Part shown: one piece after another, positions 18,311 to 26,680 of the stretch
How the letters are laid out: each line of letters starts with the position of its first letter
How positions within the stretch are numbered: position 1 is the first letter of the stretch
NCBI GenBank assembly: GCA_902491535.1
Contig: CABUHS010000004.1
Span: 1-64,000, forward strand
Source: an uncultured Eubacteriales bacterium
Lineage (GTDB): Bacteria; Bacillota; Clostridia; Oscillospirales; CAG-272
Direction of reading: 5' to 3'
DNA: 64,000 nucleotides
Notes under the pieces: model-generated
What the model was told of the DNA's origin: nothing
Databases searched by the model: none
What the model saw: only the letters and a program-made list of their open reading frames with translations
Program-made: the position numbers and the translations under genes

Positions 18311-18547
18311 ATGGCAGAGCTTAAAAAGGTCCTTACCGATATTTCCCGTGCCATAGTTGACGATCCCGACGGCGTAAATGTCACCGAAACGGTAAACGAC
18401 GGCACAGTCTGCCTCGAACTTAACGTTTCCGAAGATGACGTCGGAAAGGTCATCGGCAGACACGGACGCATAGCAAAAGCGATACGTCTCATAATGAAGG
18501 CTGCTGCAAGCACAGACGGAAAAAAAGTCTCAGTAGATATTAAATGA
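18311..18547 (+). CDS. khpA: KH-domain RNA-binding protein KhpA
   Basis: 78 residues consisting of a single KH domain with the GxxG loop in GRHGRIAKAIR. KhpA pairs with KhpB/EloR in Firmicutes and affects cell elongation and RNA metabolism. In many relatives rimM, trmD and rplS follow; here the cluster ends at a terminator and an unrelated operon begins. Confidence 0.95.
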   Translation: MAELKKVLTDISRAIVDDPDGVNVTETVNDGTVCLELNVSEDDVGKVIGRHGRIAKAIRLIMKAAASTDGKKVSVDIK

Positions 18548-18561
18548 CTTCGTTTTTACGG

Positions 18562-18600
18562 TCTCCGAAGCGGAATTTCCGCTTCGGAGATTTGTGTTTA
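18562..18600 (+). terminator. Terminator after khpA
   Basis: Stem TCTCCGAAGCGGAA with its complement TTCCGCTTCGGAGA and a very short loop, followed by TTTGTGTTT. The ~250 bases from here to the kinase start hold a weak TATACT box near 18818 but no gene or recognised riboswitch. Confidence 0.85.
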
Positions 18601-18851
18601 ATGCCCCGGACAGACCGAAAAAAATAATAATCAGACAGTCTCCGGCTATGCAAACTTATATGTGCGGTAAAAGTTCATGTGATAAACGGTATTATCTCGA
18701 CAGCATGCAAACCTATCAGGTTCTTTATCTTTCAGAAGTGCAGGATTTTCCCCGCCCGAGATCTGGTTATATGATTTTATTTTGTTTTGGATATTTCAAT
18801 ATACTCAAATGCGGTGTATACTGTCAGAAAAGAAAAAGGGGGAAAGCAGTT

Positions 18852-19694
18852 TTGTCCCACAATCATCAGAAAAAAATCGCTGTAATAAATGATTTCTGCG
18901 GCTTCGGAAAATGCTCGATATCTGTATCTCTTCCGATCATATCGGCTCTCGGAATACAGTGCTGCCCGCTGCCGACCTCGATATTTTCAAATCATACCGG
19001 CTTCGACAGCTTTTATTACACCGACTTCACAGAGCATATGAAAGCGTATATAAACGAATGGGAAAAGCTCGGTCTGCGCTTTGATGCTATTCTTACCGGA
19101 TTCCTCGGCTCCGCATCTCAGATAGACATTGTAAAATATTTTTTCGAAGTCTTTAAAAAAGAAGGTACGATCGCCGTAATAGATCCTGTAATGGGCGATT
19201 ACGGAAAGCTCTATCCTACGTATTCAGAGGAGCTTGCGTCACAGATGAGATCACTGTTGCCGTACGCCGATATCCTCACGCCGAACCTGACCGAAGCATG
19301 TATACTGACAGGATCCGAGTACGATCCCGATATGAGCGATTCAGAGCTTGAAACGCTTTGCGCAGAACTGTGCCGTATGGGCCCCGCAAAGATCGTAATA
19401 TCAGGGCTTGAGCGCGGAGACAGCCTCACGAATTTTATTTTTGAAAACGGAGGGCGGTCAACCGTTACCGAGCATAAAGTCGGTCAGTGCCGCTCGGGGA
19501 CAGGCGATGTTTTCTCGTCGATAATAGCCGCCGACGCGGCGGCAGGCATGAGCCTGAATGATTCGGTTCGTCATGCATCGTCGTTTATAGCAAAATCACT
19601 GAGGCGAACGGTCGAACTCGATATTCCGAAAACAGACGGCATATGCTTTGAAGAATTTCTGACCGAAATAGGAGAAGGAGCCGCAAAGACATGA
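18852..19694 (+). CDS. Pyridoxal/pyridoxamine kinase-like (PfkB/ribokinase fold)
   Basis: 280 residues from a TTG start, chosen because AAAGGGGGA lies about nine bases upstream and homology begins at KKIAVINDFCGFGKCS. The open frame upstream has no family resemblance. The ribokinase-type C-terminal signature GTGDVFSS carries the catalytic Asp, and a PDxxTPNL-like segment (ILTPNLTEA) fits PdxK/PdxY. It would phosphorylate a B6 vitamer with ATP. The stop codon overlaps the start of an ECF S-component gene (ATGA), so uptake and phosphorylation of the same compound are likely linked. Hydroxymethylpyrimidine kinase is a less likely alternative. Confidence 0.82.
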   Translation: MSHNHQKKIAVINDFCGFGKCSISVSLPIISALGIQCCPLPTSIFSNHTGFDSFYYTDFTEHMKAYINEWEKLGLRFDAILTGFLGSASQIDIVKYFFEVFKKEGTIAVIDPVMGDYGKLYPTYSEELASQMRSLLPYADILTPNLTEACILTGSEYDPDMSDSELETLCAELCRMGPAKIVISGLERGDSLTNFIFENGGRSTVTEHKVGQCRSGTGDVFSSIIAADAAAGMSLNDSVRHASSFIAKSLRRTVELDIPKTDGICFEEFLTEIGEGAAKT

Positions 19695-20206
19695 ATAACC
19701 GAAAAGTACGTCTTATGTGCATCGCGGGAATATTCGCAGCCGTCATACTGCTTTTTACGGGATTTTTCCATATACCAAGCCATACAGGCTATACTCATAT
19801 AGGAGACGGCTTCATATATCTTGCCGCATGCATACTGCCGCTTCCATATGCGGCCGCCGCAGGAGCGATCGGCGCTATGCTCGCCGACTGTTTCACAGGC
19901 TTTGCAATATGGGCTCCGGGAACGGTAATTATCAAAAGCATCACGGTTCTGTTCTTTACAGGCAAATCCGCTAAGATCATTACGCGCAGAAATATGCTGG
20001 CGCTTATACCGTCGGCCGTTCTCTGCTCCGTCGGCTACTGCCTGTATGAAACGCTGATAACAAAAAGCTTCATAGCGTCTCTTGCCGGAATTCCCGGATA
20101 TATAACCCAGTCGGTGCTGAGCAGTCTGCTTTTTATCCTGCTCGGTGCGGCGCTTGACAAGCTGAAAATAAAGGATCTTATACAAATCGGAGGAAATAAC
20201 AAATGA
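19691..20206 (+). CDS. ECF transporter S component (TIGR04002-like)
   Basis: 171 residues with five or six hydrophobic segments. The motif HIPSHTGYTHIGDGFIYLAA, near the N-terminus, is typical of S components. These bind a vitamin and dock to a shared energising module (EcfA/A'/T), not present in this window. The call TIGR04002-like rests on its pairing with the next gene; such pairs are known from family descriptions. It overlaps both neighbours by four bases. The adjacent kinase suggests a B6 vitamer or related ring compound as ligand. Confidence 0.78.
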   Translation: MNNRKVRLMCIAGIFAAVILLFTGFFHIPSHTGYTHIGDGFIYLAACILPLPYAAAAGAIGAMLADCFTGFAIWAPGTVIIKSITVLFFTGKSAKIITRRNMLALIPSAVLCSVGYCLYETLITKSFIASLAGIPGYITQSVLSSLLFILLGAALDKLKIKDLIQIGGNNK

Positions 20207-20808
20207 TGACCGTAACATATCCGGTGAAAAACGGAATATATGTAAATATGACAAACCGATGCCCGTGCGCATGTACTTTCTGTCTCCGTCATAACGGAGA
20301 CGGGGTTTACGGCTCGGATTCGCTCTGGCTCGAAAGAGAACCTACTGTTCAGGAGGTATGCGACAGCATAGATTCATGGAAACTCGAGGATTACAGCGAG
20401 GTAGTATTCTGCGGCTACGGAGAACCGACCGAGCGTCTTGACGATCTGCTCAAGGTAGCGGAATACATAAAATCAAAGAGCGACATAAAGATAAGGATAA
20501 ATACAAACGGTCTGTCCGATCTTATTAACGGCGAAAAAACGGCGCACCGTCTGAGCGGGCTTATAGATACCGTCTCGGTAAGCCTGAACGCGACCGACAG
20601 CAAGACATATCTTGACGTTGTCCGTCCGAAATTCGGTGAAGTCTCATATAAGGCTATGCTGGACTTTACGCATGACTGCACCCGATATGTTCCCGAAGTC
20701 ATCATGACCGTTGTAGACGTTGTCACATCTCCGGAAGAACAGCAGCGCTGCCATAAGATATGCGAATCGATCGGAGCAAAGCTGCGCATACGTCCGTTTG
20801 AAGGTTGA
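20203..20808 (+). CDS. Short radical SAM protein (TIGR04100-like)
   Basis: 201 residues. The 4Fe-4S/SAM motif C-x3-C-x2-C lies at C20, C24 and C27, with an extra Cys22. GYGEPTE (the GGE-like SAM-binding motif) and RINTNGL support a partial TIM barrel. The protein is short, with no C-terminal SPASM or twitch Cys cluster, ending RIRPFEG. It resembles radical SAM proteins found paired with TIGR04002 S-components. The reaction is unknown. It is coupled to the S-component by ATGA overlap, with a GGAGG-type site inside the upstream gene's end. Confidence 0.8.
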   Translation: MMTVTYPVKNGIYVNMTNRCPCACTFCLRHNGDGVYGSDSLWLEREPTVQEVCDSIDSWKLEDYSEVVFCGYGEPTERLDDLLKVAEYIKSKSDIKIRINTNGLSDLINGEKTAHRLSGLIDTVSVSLNATDSKTYLDVVRPKFGEVSYKAMLDFTHDCTRYVPEVIMTVVDVVTSPEEQQRCHKICESIGAKLRIRPFEG

Positions 20809-20879
20809 TACAGTGAAGATTTCCGAACGCAAAATAAGCAGATACGTTAAGTAAAAAGTTAATACTCTGCCTTGCTTTC

Positions 20880-21230
20880 GTGATATAATTTTCGTAAAAG
20901 CACGCTCCGAAAGCAACAACGTGTTGCTTGTCAGGATTTTAAGCATGTGCTATAATAAGCGCAGCAAGACTTTCTGCGCAAGACTTTGACGGCTATCGCC
21001 GTCCCGCACTTCGTGCGCCTGCGTGATTGACGGCTTCGCAAAAATGCCCTTGCAAGCAAACATTTTTGCTTCATGGTATAATAACCTCACGAAAAAATAA
21101 AAGAAATCAAAGATTTCAACTTTTTTCGGATAACATTGAAACATAAATTAAAGGCTATCGCCTTTGCGCGGCTCTGTCGCTCTATTGCGCTTTGCACAAT
21201 CATTTATGTTAAAATGAATTTACCGGAATA
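20880..21230. repeat. Palindrome-rich intergenic cassette
   Basis: About 350 bases without a gene but dense in palindromes. These include GGC-tat-GCC, GCAC-ttc-GTGC, AAAGGC-tat-GCCTTT, an imperfect hairpin CGAAAAAA..GAAATC-aaa-GATTTC..TTTTTTCG (about 21087-21127), and outer arms AACATAAAT (about 21140) and ATTTATGTT (about 21202) enclosing a smaller hairpin. Text such as GCCGTCCCGCAC and ATAATAACCTCACG recurs in similar form near 26,470-26,540. Confidence 0.55.
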
Positions 21231-21254
21231 TATCACAAAACAAGGAGAAAAATA

Positions 21255-21698
21255 ATGGAAATACGCGAAATACTGAAAAATTTACGCGAGAACAATCATC
21301 TTACTCAGGAACAGCTTGCAGATGCGGTATTGGTCACAAGACAAGCTGTAAGCCGATGGGAAAACGGAGAGACACAGCCGAACACAGACACTCTGAAGCT
21401 GCTGTCAGAAAAATTCAACATCTCGATAAACACCCTGCTCGGTTCTCCGAGACAGCTCGTTTGCCAGTGCTGCGGAATGCCGCTGAATGACGACGGCTTT
21501 ATCAGCCGTGAAAAGGACGGCAGCTACAATGAGGACTACTGCAAATGGTGCTATTCCGACGGTGATTTCGTATATAAGTCAAAAGATTCTCTTCTCGATT
21601 TTCTTATAACTCATATGCCGAATCCCGAAAATTCTGATGAGACGGAACGCCGCAAGCAGTTCGATTCATATCTTTCAACGCTCAAGCATTGGAATTAA
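21255..21698 (+). CDS. XRE-family HTH regulator with C-terminal zinc ribbon
   Basis: 147 residues. An N-terminal Cro/C1-type HTH (about 5-60: LTQEQLADAVLVTRQAVSRW) is followed by a putative zinc-ribbon domain with Cys pairs (CQCCGMPL, then YCKWCYSDG). This second domain matches the zinc-ribbon-2 type often found in Firmicutes next to XRE HTHs. It is probably a DNA-binding regulator whose target is unknown. GGAGAAAAATA precedes the ATG. It stands alone between a palindromic cassette and a convergent terminator. Confidence 0.88.
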   Translation: MEIREILKNLRENNHLTQEQLADAVLVTRQAVSRWENGETQPNTDTLKLLSEKFNISINTLLGSPRQLVCQCCGMPLNDDGFISREKDGSYNEDYCKWCYSDGDFVYKSKDSLLDFLITHMPNPENSDETERRKQFDSYLSTLKHWN

Positions 21699-21727
21699 TA
21701 TATTTTTAATAACACGCTTTATACAAA

Positions 21728-21772
21728 AACCCACCTTGTCCTCCCATATAAAAGAGACACGGTGGGTTATTT
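21728..21772. terminator. Convergent terminator
   Basis: Stem AACCCACC..GTC with GAC..GGTGGGTT, flanked by AAAA and TATTTT. It lies between the stop codons of the XRE gene (plus) and the M42 peptidase (minus). Confidence 0.8.
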
Positions 21773-21795
21773 TCAGGAATATCAGTCAGTCATAG

Positions 21796-22827
21796 TCATT
21801 TCACGTATGCACAGAGAAGATCGAACGTATTTCTGACTCCGTCAAGATGCGAACGCTCATATCCGTGTGACGCGTAAACGCCTGCGCCTATCAGAGCCTG
21901 ACGCAGATCATAGCTTCCGACAGCCGCGGCGCAGTCCGAGAAATAATGCGGATATATGTCGACCGCATATCCGATACCGTTTTTCTTTGCAAGCTCGACA
22001 AGGCGGCAGGTTATATCATAGTCGTAAGGTCCGTTTGTGTCAGCCGCGCAGATCGAAACCGTTTTTTCGGTACACTCAAGTCCTTCTCCGACACATCCCA
22101 TATCGACTGCAAGTATCTCATTTACTCCGTCAGGACACATTGCGGCTGCGCCGTGACCGACCTCCTCATAAACGGTGAGATGAATATACACAGGTCTGGA
22201 GAGCGCGATCTTCTCGTCGTGAACATATTTTGCAAAGCCGAGCAGTATCGCCGCGCTGAGCTTATCGTCAAGGAAACGGCTCTTTATATATCCCGACTGC
22301 GTTATAACGGTATTCGGAGCAAAGCAGATATAGCACCCGTTTTCGATCCCGAGCGCTTTTACGTCCTCCGCGCTCCTTACGTCCTCGTCTAGAACGATTT
22401 CGACACTGTCAAAATTCCGTTCGGTCTTAGCAGCCTCTCCGTTGACATGTATGGACGCGTTGATAAGCTGAGCCGTCGCATCATAAGTCCGCCCGTCTCT
22501 CGTGTAGACCTTTGCATACTCGGTCTCTATATTGCTCGCGGCAAGACCGCCTATCGGCTTTATCATAAGCCTGCCGTCAGGCTTTATTCTGCGGACCATA
22601 GCGCCGAGCGTATCAATATGAGCGTCGAGCAAAAGTCCGTTTTCGCTTCCCTCTCCGCCTATGCGGCAGAACACTCCGCCCTTTACGGTAAGCTCGGGAG
22701 AATATCCGAGAGCGCGGAGCTGCCCGGACGCGTACTCAGCGACCTCCGAGGTAAAACCGCTCGGACTGTCTATCGAAAGAAGTCCGAAAAGCATTTCCTT
22801 CACGTAATCAAGATACCTGTTATCCAT
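21796..22827 (-). CDS. M42-family aminopeptidase
   Basis: 343 residues. The co-catalytic metal site starts at H70-x-D72 (LLLDAHIDTLG), with the Glu pair in YEEVGHG near 227 and later SHGYERSH. The inserted lid domain runs about 75-170. M42 enzymes are tetrahedral cytosolic aminopeptidases that trim peptides and sometimes were misnamed endoglucanases. AAGGATG lies before the ATG. Single gene; substrate preference is unknown. Confidence 0.93.
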   Translation of the reverse strand: MDNRYLDYVKEMLFGLLSIDSPSGFTSEVAEYASGQLRALGYSPELTVKGGVFCRIGGEGSENGLLLDAHIDTLGAMVRRIKPDGRLMIKPIGGLAASNIETEYAKVYTRDGRTYDATAQLINASIHVNGEAAKTERNFDSVEIVLDEDVRSAEDVKALGIENGCYICFAPNTVITQSGYIKSRFLDDKLSAAILLGFAKYVHDEKIALSRPVYIHLTVYEEVGHGAAAMCPDGVNEILAVDMGCVGEGLECTEKTVSICAADTNGPYDYDITCRLVELAKKNGIGYAVDIYPHYFSDCAAAVGSYDLRQALIGAGVYASHGYERSHLDGVRNTFDLLCAYVK

Positions 22828-22989
22828 GTTTTCACATCCTTAATATTGTTTTATATAAAAATAAATATCAAACTAACGTTATAGGCATTGTTTAAACGGC
22901 ATCCCCGTCCGTCTGACTAAAAGCGAAAACGTCCGCCGAGGCAATAAGCAACAGCCTCAAAGCGCCTGCTTTAACTTATATTTCCGCCT

Positions 22990-24408
22990 TTATGCCTGAG
23001 CCGACTCCGCTTCTGAACATCTTGCACGCTCCTGCAGCCGTTTCTTCACCTTCGGTTTGACCGCAAACCAACATATAAGATGACAGATCACCGCCAAAAG
23101 CCATGAAACAGGGTAAGATATATACAGACATGTGAGGGTATGGAACGCCCGGAACGCCGTGTACAGCCATACTATACGCATGCCGCATATCACTCCGATA
23201 CTGACTATCATCGGCATTGTAAAATACCCTTCTCCGCGAAGCGCTCCGACAAGTACGTCCATAACTCCGCAGAGCGCATATGTAGTAATTATTACACTCA
23301 TACGGATAAGTCCGTATCCGATAACCTCCGGATCGCTGTTATACAGCGACAGCAGCTTATCGCCCAGAAAATAAGCAGCATATCCCATTACGGTCCCGAT
23401 AACGATGACCGACGCAAGGCACTCTATAAGAATTTTATTTATACGGCGGTAATTGCCAGCTCCGTAGTTCTGGCTGCAAAATGTTGTTGCCGTCTGATAT
23501 ACCGCATTCATCGAGGTATAAACAAATCCCTCTATGTTTCCCGACGCGGCGTTGCCCGCCATAGCAACCGAACCGAATGAGTTGACCGAGGACTGAATAA
23601 GCACATTCGAAAATGCGAAAAGCACTCCCTGAAGTCCGGCAGGAAGACCTACGCGCGCGACAGCAGAAAGCTCACGGCGGTAGACAGCGGGACGGCGTAT
23701 ATCAAACCTGCAATTGCTGCTGCCTTTTACAAGTGCGCGGAGTACCAGTGCAGCAGATATCACCTGAGATATGACTGTCGCTACCGCAACTCCCGCGACG
23801 TCCATGTTCATGTACTTTACGGTTATAAAGTTCAGCACTATGTTGACAAGTCCCGAAACGGTGAGGAAGTAGAGCGGACGCTTTGTGTCTCCGTCTGCTC
23901 GGAGTATAGCCGCGCCGAAGTTATACAGCATATTGGCAGGCATTCCGGCAAAGTATATCCTCATATACAGCGACGACAGTCCGAGTACATCGTCGGGTGT
24001 GTCCATAAGACTCAGAAGCTGCGGAGATGCGATCACTCCGAAAATACCGACAGCGATACCCGCAATGACGCTCACCGTTACCGAAGTCTGCACTGTCCTG
24101 TATATCTTATCCCGGTCTGCAGCGCCTATCGACTGTGCGACGACAACTCCCGTTCCCACCGACAGCCCTATAAAAAGATTAACGATCAGATTGGTAAGAG
24201 AACCTGTAGATCCGACGGCCGCAAGCGAAGTCTTGCCAGCATATTTTCCCACGATAACGAGATCGGCTGCGTTATAAAGCAGCTGCAATATTCCGCTGAA
24301 TATTATAGGGAGCGTATACCGCACTATCTTTGAAAATAGCGGCCCGCTGCACATATCCATACTGTTTTCTTTTTTTGCCCTCTCTGAAACAGATCGCTTT
24401 ATTTTCAT
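22990..24408 (-). CDS. MATE-family efflux transporter (MepA-like)
   Basis: 472 residues with about twelve hydrophobic segments in two similar halves. The opening reads SGPLFSKIVRYTLPIIFSG, with repeated ADLVIVGKY- and AGNAASGNIEGF-type stretches typical of MATE proteins. It exports cationic drugs or metabolites with Na+ or H+. A second Met at residue 17 is a possible start, but GGAGGC lies before the first. Its mRNA has a ~200-base leader with a riboswitch-like fold and its own promoter, which would make it ligand-controlled. Confidence 0.93.
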   Translation of the reverse strand: MKIKRSVSERAKKENSMDMCSGPLFSKIVRYTLPIIFSGILQLLYNAADLVIVGKYAGKTSLAAVGSTGSLTNLIVNLFIGLSVGTGVVVAQSIGAADRDKIYRTVQTSVTVSVIAGIAVGIFGVIASPQLLSLMDTPDDVLGLSSLYMRIYFAGMPANMLYNFGAAILRADGDTKRPLYFLTVSGLVNIVLNFITVKYMNMDVAGVAVATVISQVISAALVLRALVKGSSNCRFDIRRPAVYRRELSAVARVGLPAGLQGVLFAFSNVLIQSSVNSFGSVAMAGNAASGNIEGFVYTSMNAVYQTATTFCSQNYGAGNYRRINKILIECLASVIVIGTVMGYAAYFLGDKLLSLYNSDPEVIGYGLIRMSVIITTYALCGVMDVLVGALRGEGYFTMPMIVSIGVICGMRIVWLYTAFRAFHTLTCLYISYPVSWLLAVICHLICWFAVKPKVKKRLQERARCSEAESAQA

Positions 24409-24554
24409 AAAATCAGTTATGCCTCCATGCCGCTTTCCGGTCAGCGTTCCGATAAACCGCCCTGCCTTGAAATTCCGTTAAAGTAAATCCACATACATCT
24501 GACAGCGTTACATACGCTCACGGTACAAGGCGCAAGCTTTTATTCAGACAATGT

Positions 24555-24618
24555 TATAACGTCGGTAAGTACCGCCTGAAGCAGCGTTCAGGTCCTCAGA
24601 ATGGCGCTGCCGACTCAC
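24555..24618 (-). promoter_or_regulatory. Riboswitch-like leader, guanidine-IV (mepA)-like candidate
   Basis: Read on the minus strand from just after the promoter. A 5' arm GTCGG (24610-24614) pairs with CCGAC (24561-24565). Inside, CCTGAA and TTCAGG (24587-24592 and 24575-24580) form a perfect 6-bp hairpin. Its 6-base loop CGCTGC (24581-24586) is fully complementary to GCAGCG (24605-24610). The result is a closing stem, a hairpin and a loop pseudoknot within about 55 bases at the RNA's 5' end, upstream of a MATE exporter. Known guanidine-IV (mepA) riboswitches occupy this position. I cannot check the consensus. The expression platform is unclear, as no U-tract terminator is visible. Confidence 0.5.
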
Positions 24619-24647
24619 AGTATACCACATTTATTGTAATTTTTCAA
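24619..24647 (-). promoter_or_regulatory. Sigma-A promoter of the MATE leader (extended -10)
   Basis: Minus strand: TTGAAA, 17 bases ending TGG, TATACT. Transcription should start near 24612, right at the riboswitch-like stem. Confidence 0.75.
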
Positions 24648-24701
24648 TATAAAATGCCGATATTTACCGCTCACTTTCATCTTAATGCCCCCCTTAAAAC
24701 C

Positions 24702-24730
24702 TTGACTTTAAGCGGCAAATGTGGTATCAT
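24702..24730 (+). promoter_or_regulatory. Sigma-A promoter of the transaldolase-like gene (extended -10)
   Basis: TTGACT, 17 bases ending TGG, TATCAT. It is divergent from the MATE promoter. The leader to the gene start is about 95 bases. Confidence 0.75.
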
Positions 24731-24832
24731 ATTATACGTTAAAAATTTATAAAATATTATCATAAACGGCGCAGGCAGTACTCGGACGGAGAACGTCCGG
24801 CGCGCCGCCCCCTGTTTTGAAAGGAAAGAAAA

Positions 24833-25528
24833 ATGGAGTACTATATTGACAGTGCAAACACCATAGCAATCGAAAAGCTTGTAAGAGATTTTCCGATTGC
24901 AGGCGTTACGACAAACCCTTCTATCGTGGGAAAAGCAAACACCGCTCTGTCCCCTCTGCTCAAAAAAATCCGTGAGATAATCGGAGAGGAGCGCCGCATA
25001 TTCGTTCAGACGCTTTCATCACATCCCGAAGATGTTCTCGGAGACGCCGAAGCAGTAAAAAATCTTATCGGTGAAAATATTTCGATCAAAGTTCCCTGCA
25101 CAGCAGACGGTCTCCATGCAATGACGCTTCTCAAGGAAAACGATTATACTGTAACTGCAACGGCTGTGTTCACACCTCAGCAGGCTATGCTTGCAGCGGT
25201 TGCCGGAGCAGACTATGTCGCTCCTTACGTAAACCGTCTTGACAGCATAACAAGCGACAGCGTAAAAGTAGTCGAAGATACTATAAGCCTTTTTAATCTC
25301 ACAGGAATAAAGAGCGTTGTTCTTGCAGCAAGCTTCAAGAATGCAGAACAGATCCACCGTACAATGCTTGCCGGCTGCCAGACGGTAACAATTCCGCCGG
25401 AACTCTTCCCGTCGCTCATCAACCACCCGATGACAAAGAACGCTCTTGAACAGTTCGACAACGACTGGGCAAGAGTATACGGTGCAGAGTGCAGCTCCGT
25501 AAGAGAGCTTATCACAAGCGACAGATAA
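24833..25528 (+). CDS. Transaldolase / fructose-6-phosphate aldolase family (TalC-like)
   Basis: 231 residues, the short type. Asp6, TTNPS at 26-30 and the Schiff-base Lys86 in ISIKVPCT mark the class I aldolase. It either transfers dihydroxyacetone units in the pentose phosphate pathway or cleaves fructose 6-phosphate; the two activities are not separable by eye. Strong AAAGGAAAG site; own promoter and terminator, so it is monocistronic. Confidence 0.93.
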   Translation: MEYYIDSANTIAIEKLVRDFPIAGVTTNPSIVGKANTALSPLLKKIREIIGEERRIFVQTLSSHPEDVLGDAEAVKNLIGENISIKVPCTADGLHAMTLLKENDYTVTATAVFTPQQAMLAAVAGADYVAPYVNRLDSITSDSVKVVEDTISLFNLTGIKSVVLAASFKNAEQIHRTMLAGCQTVTIPPELFPSLINHPMTKNALEQFDNDWARVYGAECSSVRELITSDR

Positions 25529-25562
25529 TTCATAAAATAAAAAACCGATATACATTTGCTTT

Positions 25563-25597
25563 ACAGGCGTTACGCAGCACGTAACGCCTGTATTTTT
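25563..25597 (+). terminator. Terminator after the transaldolase-like gene
   Basis: 12-bp perfect stem ACAGGCGTTACG / CGTAACGCCTGT, 5-base loop, then ATTTTT. Confidence 0.93.
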
Positions 25598-25694
25598 CAT
25601 ATAGACATAAGCAGGTTAATATATCTTTGCGTACAAAATAAAATCTGATAACTTCATCTGTACATATTTTAAGTTCTTCCGACAGACTCTGCTT

Positions 25695-26378
25695 TTACTG
25701 TAGCTGCATAAGTATTCCGGTTACAATTTCAGCAGACCGCTCAGAAGCGGCCTTACAGTTTAATTCAAAGTTTTTCGCTCCTTTACGGTCGGCAGTATCT
25801 GTAATTGTCCGGACACTCAGAAACGGAATGCTGTTTACATAACAGACATGAGCAACAGCTGCAGTTTCCATATCAACCGAAAGCGGAGAATATTTCCTGC
25901 TGATTTCCGCTCTCTTTTCATCCTCAATAAACTGTTCACCAGTAACCATTGTGCCGAATACTATAGGATAATCAGAGCTATAGCTGTATTTTTTTGCAGC
26001 CGAATACATCTCTCTGTCCGACCGAAAATAATTCTCTTTCAGCCACGGATGGAATTCCGTCAAAATATCCTCCGTCACATCATGATAAACCACCCTATCC
26101 GAAACCACTGTATCCAAAATCTGAATTTTTTCATCAATTCCTCCGGCAGTACCCGCATTGATAATGCCGTCTACATTAAAATAATCGATCAGCAGCTGAG
26201 CAGCAATAGCTGCATTAACCTTACAAACTCCGCTGTATAACGCAACAACCTCCATTTTCATAATATGTCCGACATAGAAATTAAGCATTGCTTTCTCAAA
26301 AATTTCAGGTGATTGCAGATACTTAAAAAACGGATCAAGCTCAGTATCGCTTGCACACAATATTCCGACTCTTTTCAT
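25695..26378 (-). CDS. mtnN: 5'-methylthioadenosine/S-adenosylhomocysteine nucleosidase
   Basis: 227 residues of the purine nucleoside phosphorylase fold. GTAGGID near 80, VDMETAAVAHV with the ribose-binding Met-Glu pair, and the late catalytic Asp in RTITDTAD are all present. It releases adenine from MTA and SAH. Start at ATG 26378; GGAATC lies upstream. The first residues are slightly unusual (ASDTELDPF), but the length is normal. An extended -10 promoter lies at 26423-26451. Confidence 0.92.
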   Translation of the reverse strand: MKRVGILCASDTELDPFFKYLQSPEIFEKAMLNFYVGHIMKMEVVALYSGVCKVNAAIAAQLLIDYFNVDGIINAGTAGGIDEKIQILDTVVSDRVVYHDVTEDILTEFHPWLKENYFRSDREMYSAAKKYSYSSDYPIVFGTMVTGEQFIEDEKRAEISRKYSPLSVDMETAAVAHVCYVNSIPFLSVRTITDTADRKGAKNFELNCKAASERSAEIVTGILMQLQ

Positions 26379-26422
26379 ATATCAGATTCCTTTTCTTGCT
26401 CAATAAGTGATTTACGGAAATC

Positions 26423-26451
26423 ATTTTATCATGAATTCAGAATAATTACAA
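26423..26451 (-). promoter_or_regulatory. Sigma-A promoter of the nucleosidase gene (extended -10)
   Basis: Minus strand: TTGTAA, 17 bases ending TGA, TAAAAT. Confidence 0.55.
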
Positions 26452-26459
26452 TGATATTA

Positions 26460-26560
26460 TTTATACTAAGATATAATAATCTCACGGCGTTTACAAATAT
26501 CTTGCCGTCCCGCACCTTGCGCCGCTGCTGCGTTTCACGCAGCGATTTATGATATAAGAT
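26460..26560. repeat. Palindromic intergenic cassette, related to 20,970-21,210
   Basis: Contains ATAATAATCTCACGG, GCCGTCCCGCACCTTGCGCC and the hairpin GCTGCGT-ttc-ACGCAGC, followed by GATTTATGATATAA. Similar phrases occur in the cassette upstream of the XRE gene. No gene is seen. Confidence 0.45.
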
Positions 26561-26645
26561 CACTTAAAAAGCGGAGTATATTATATATCCGACAATGCAA
26601 AATAATGTTTTATACGTAAAACTATGAATAATACAAATTAAAGAT

Positions 26646-26680
26646 TCGCAGGCAATCACCAAATGTTGTCTGCGATTTTT
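26646..26680 (+). terminator. Terminator or attenuator upstream of rubrerythrin
   Basis: Stem TCGCAGGCAA / TTGTCTGCGA (one G-T pair), 10-base loop and T5. No plus-strand gene lies before it, so it either ends a short RNA or attenuates rubrerythrin transcription. Confidence 0.65.

Noticed and set aside
18594..18851. Extended N-terminus of the pyridoxal-kinase-like protein
   Set aside because: It runs into the khpA terminator and lacks resemblance to kinases; the TTG at 18852 has a strong binding site.
18640..18851. Possible riboswitch before the pyridoxal kinase operon
   Set aside because: No known vitamin riboswitch motif (for example a TPP-type CTGAGA core) and no convincing stem set was found.
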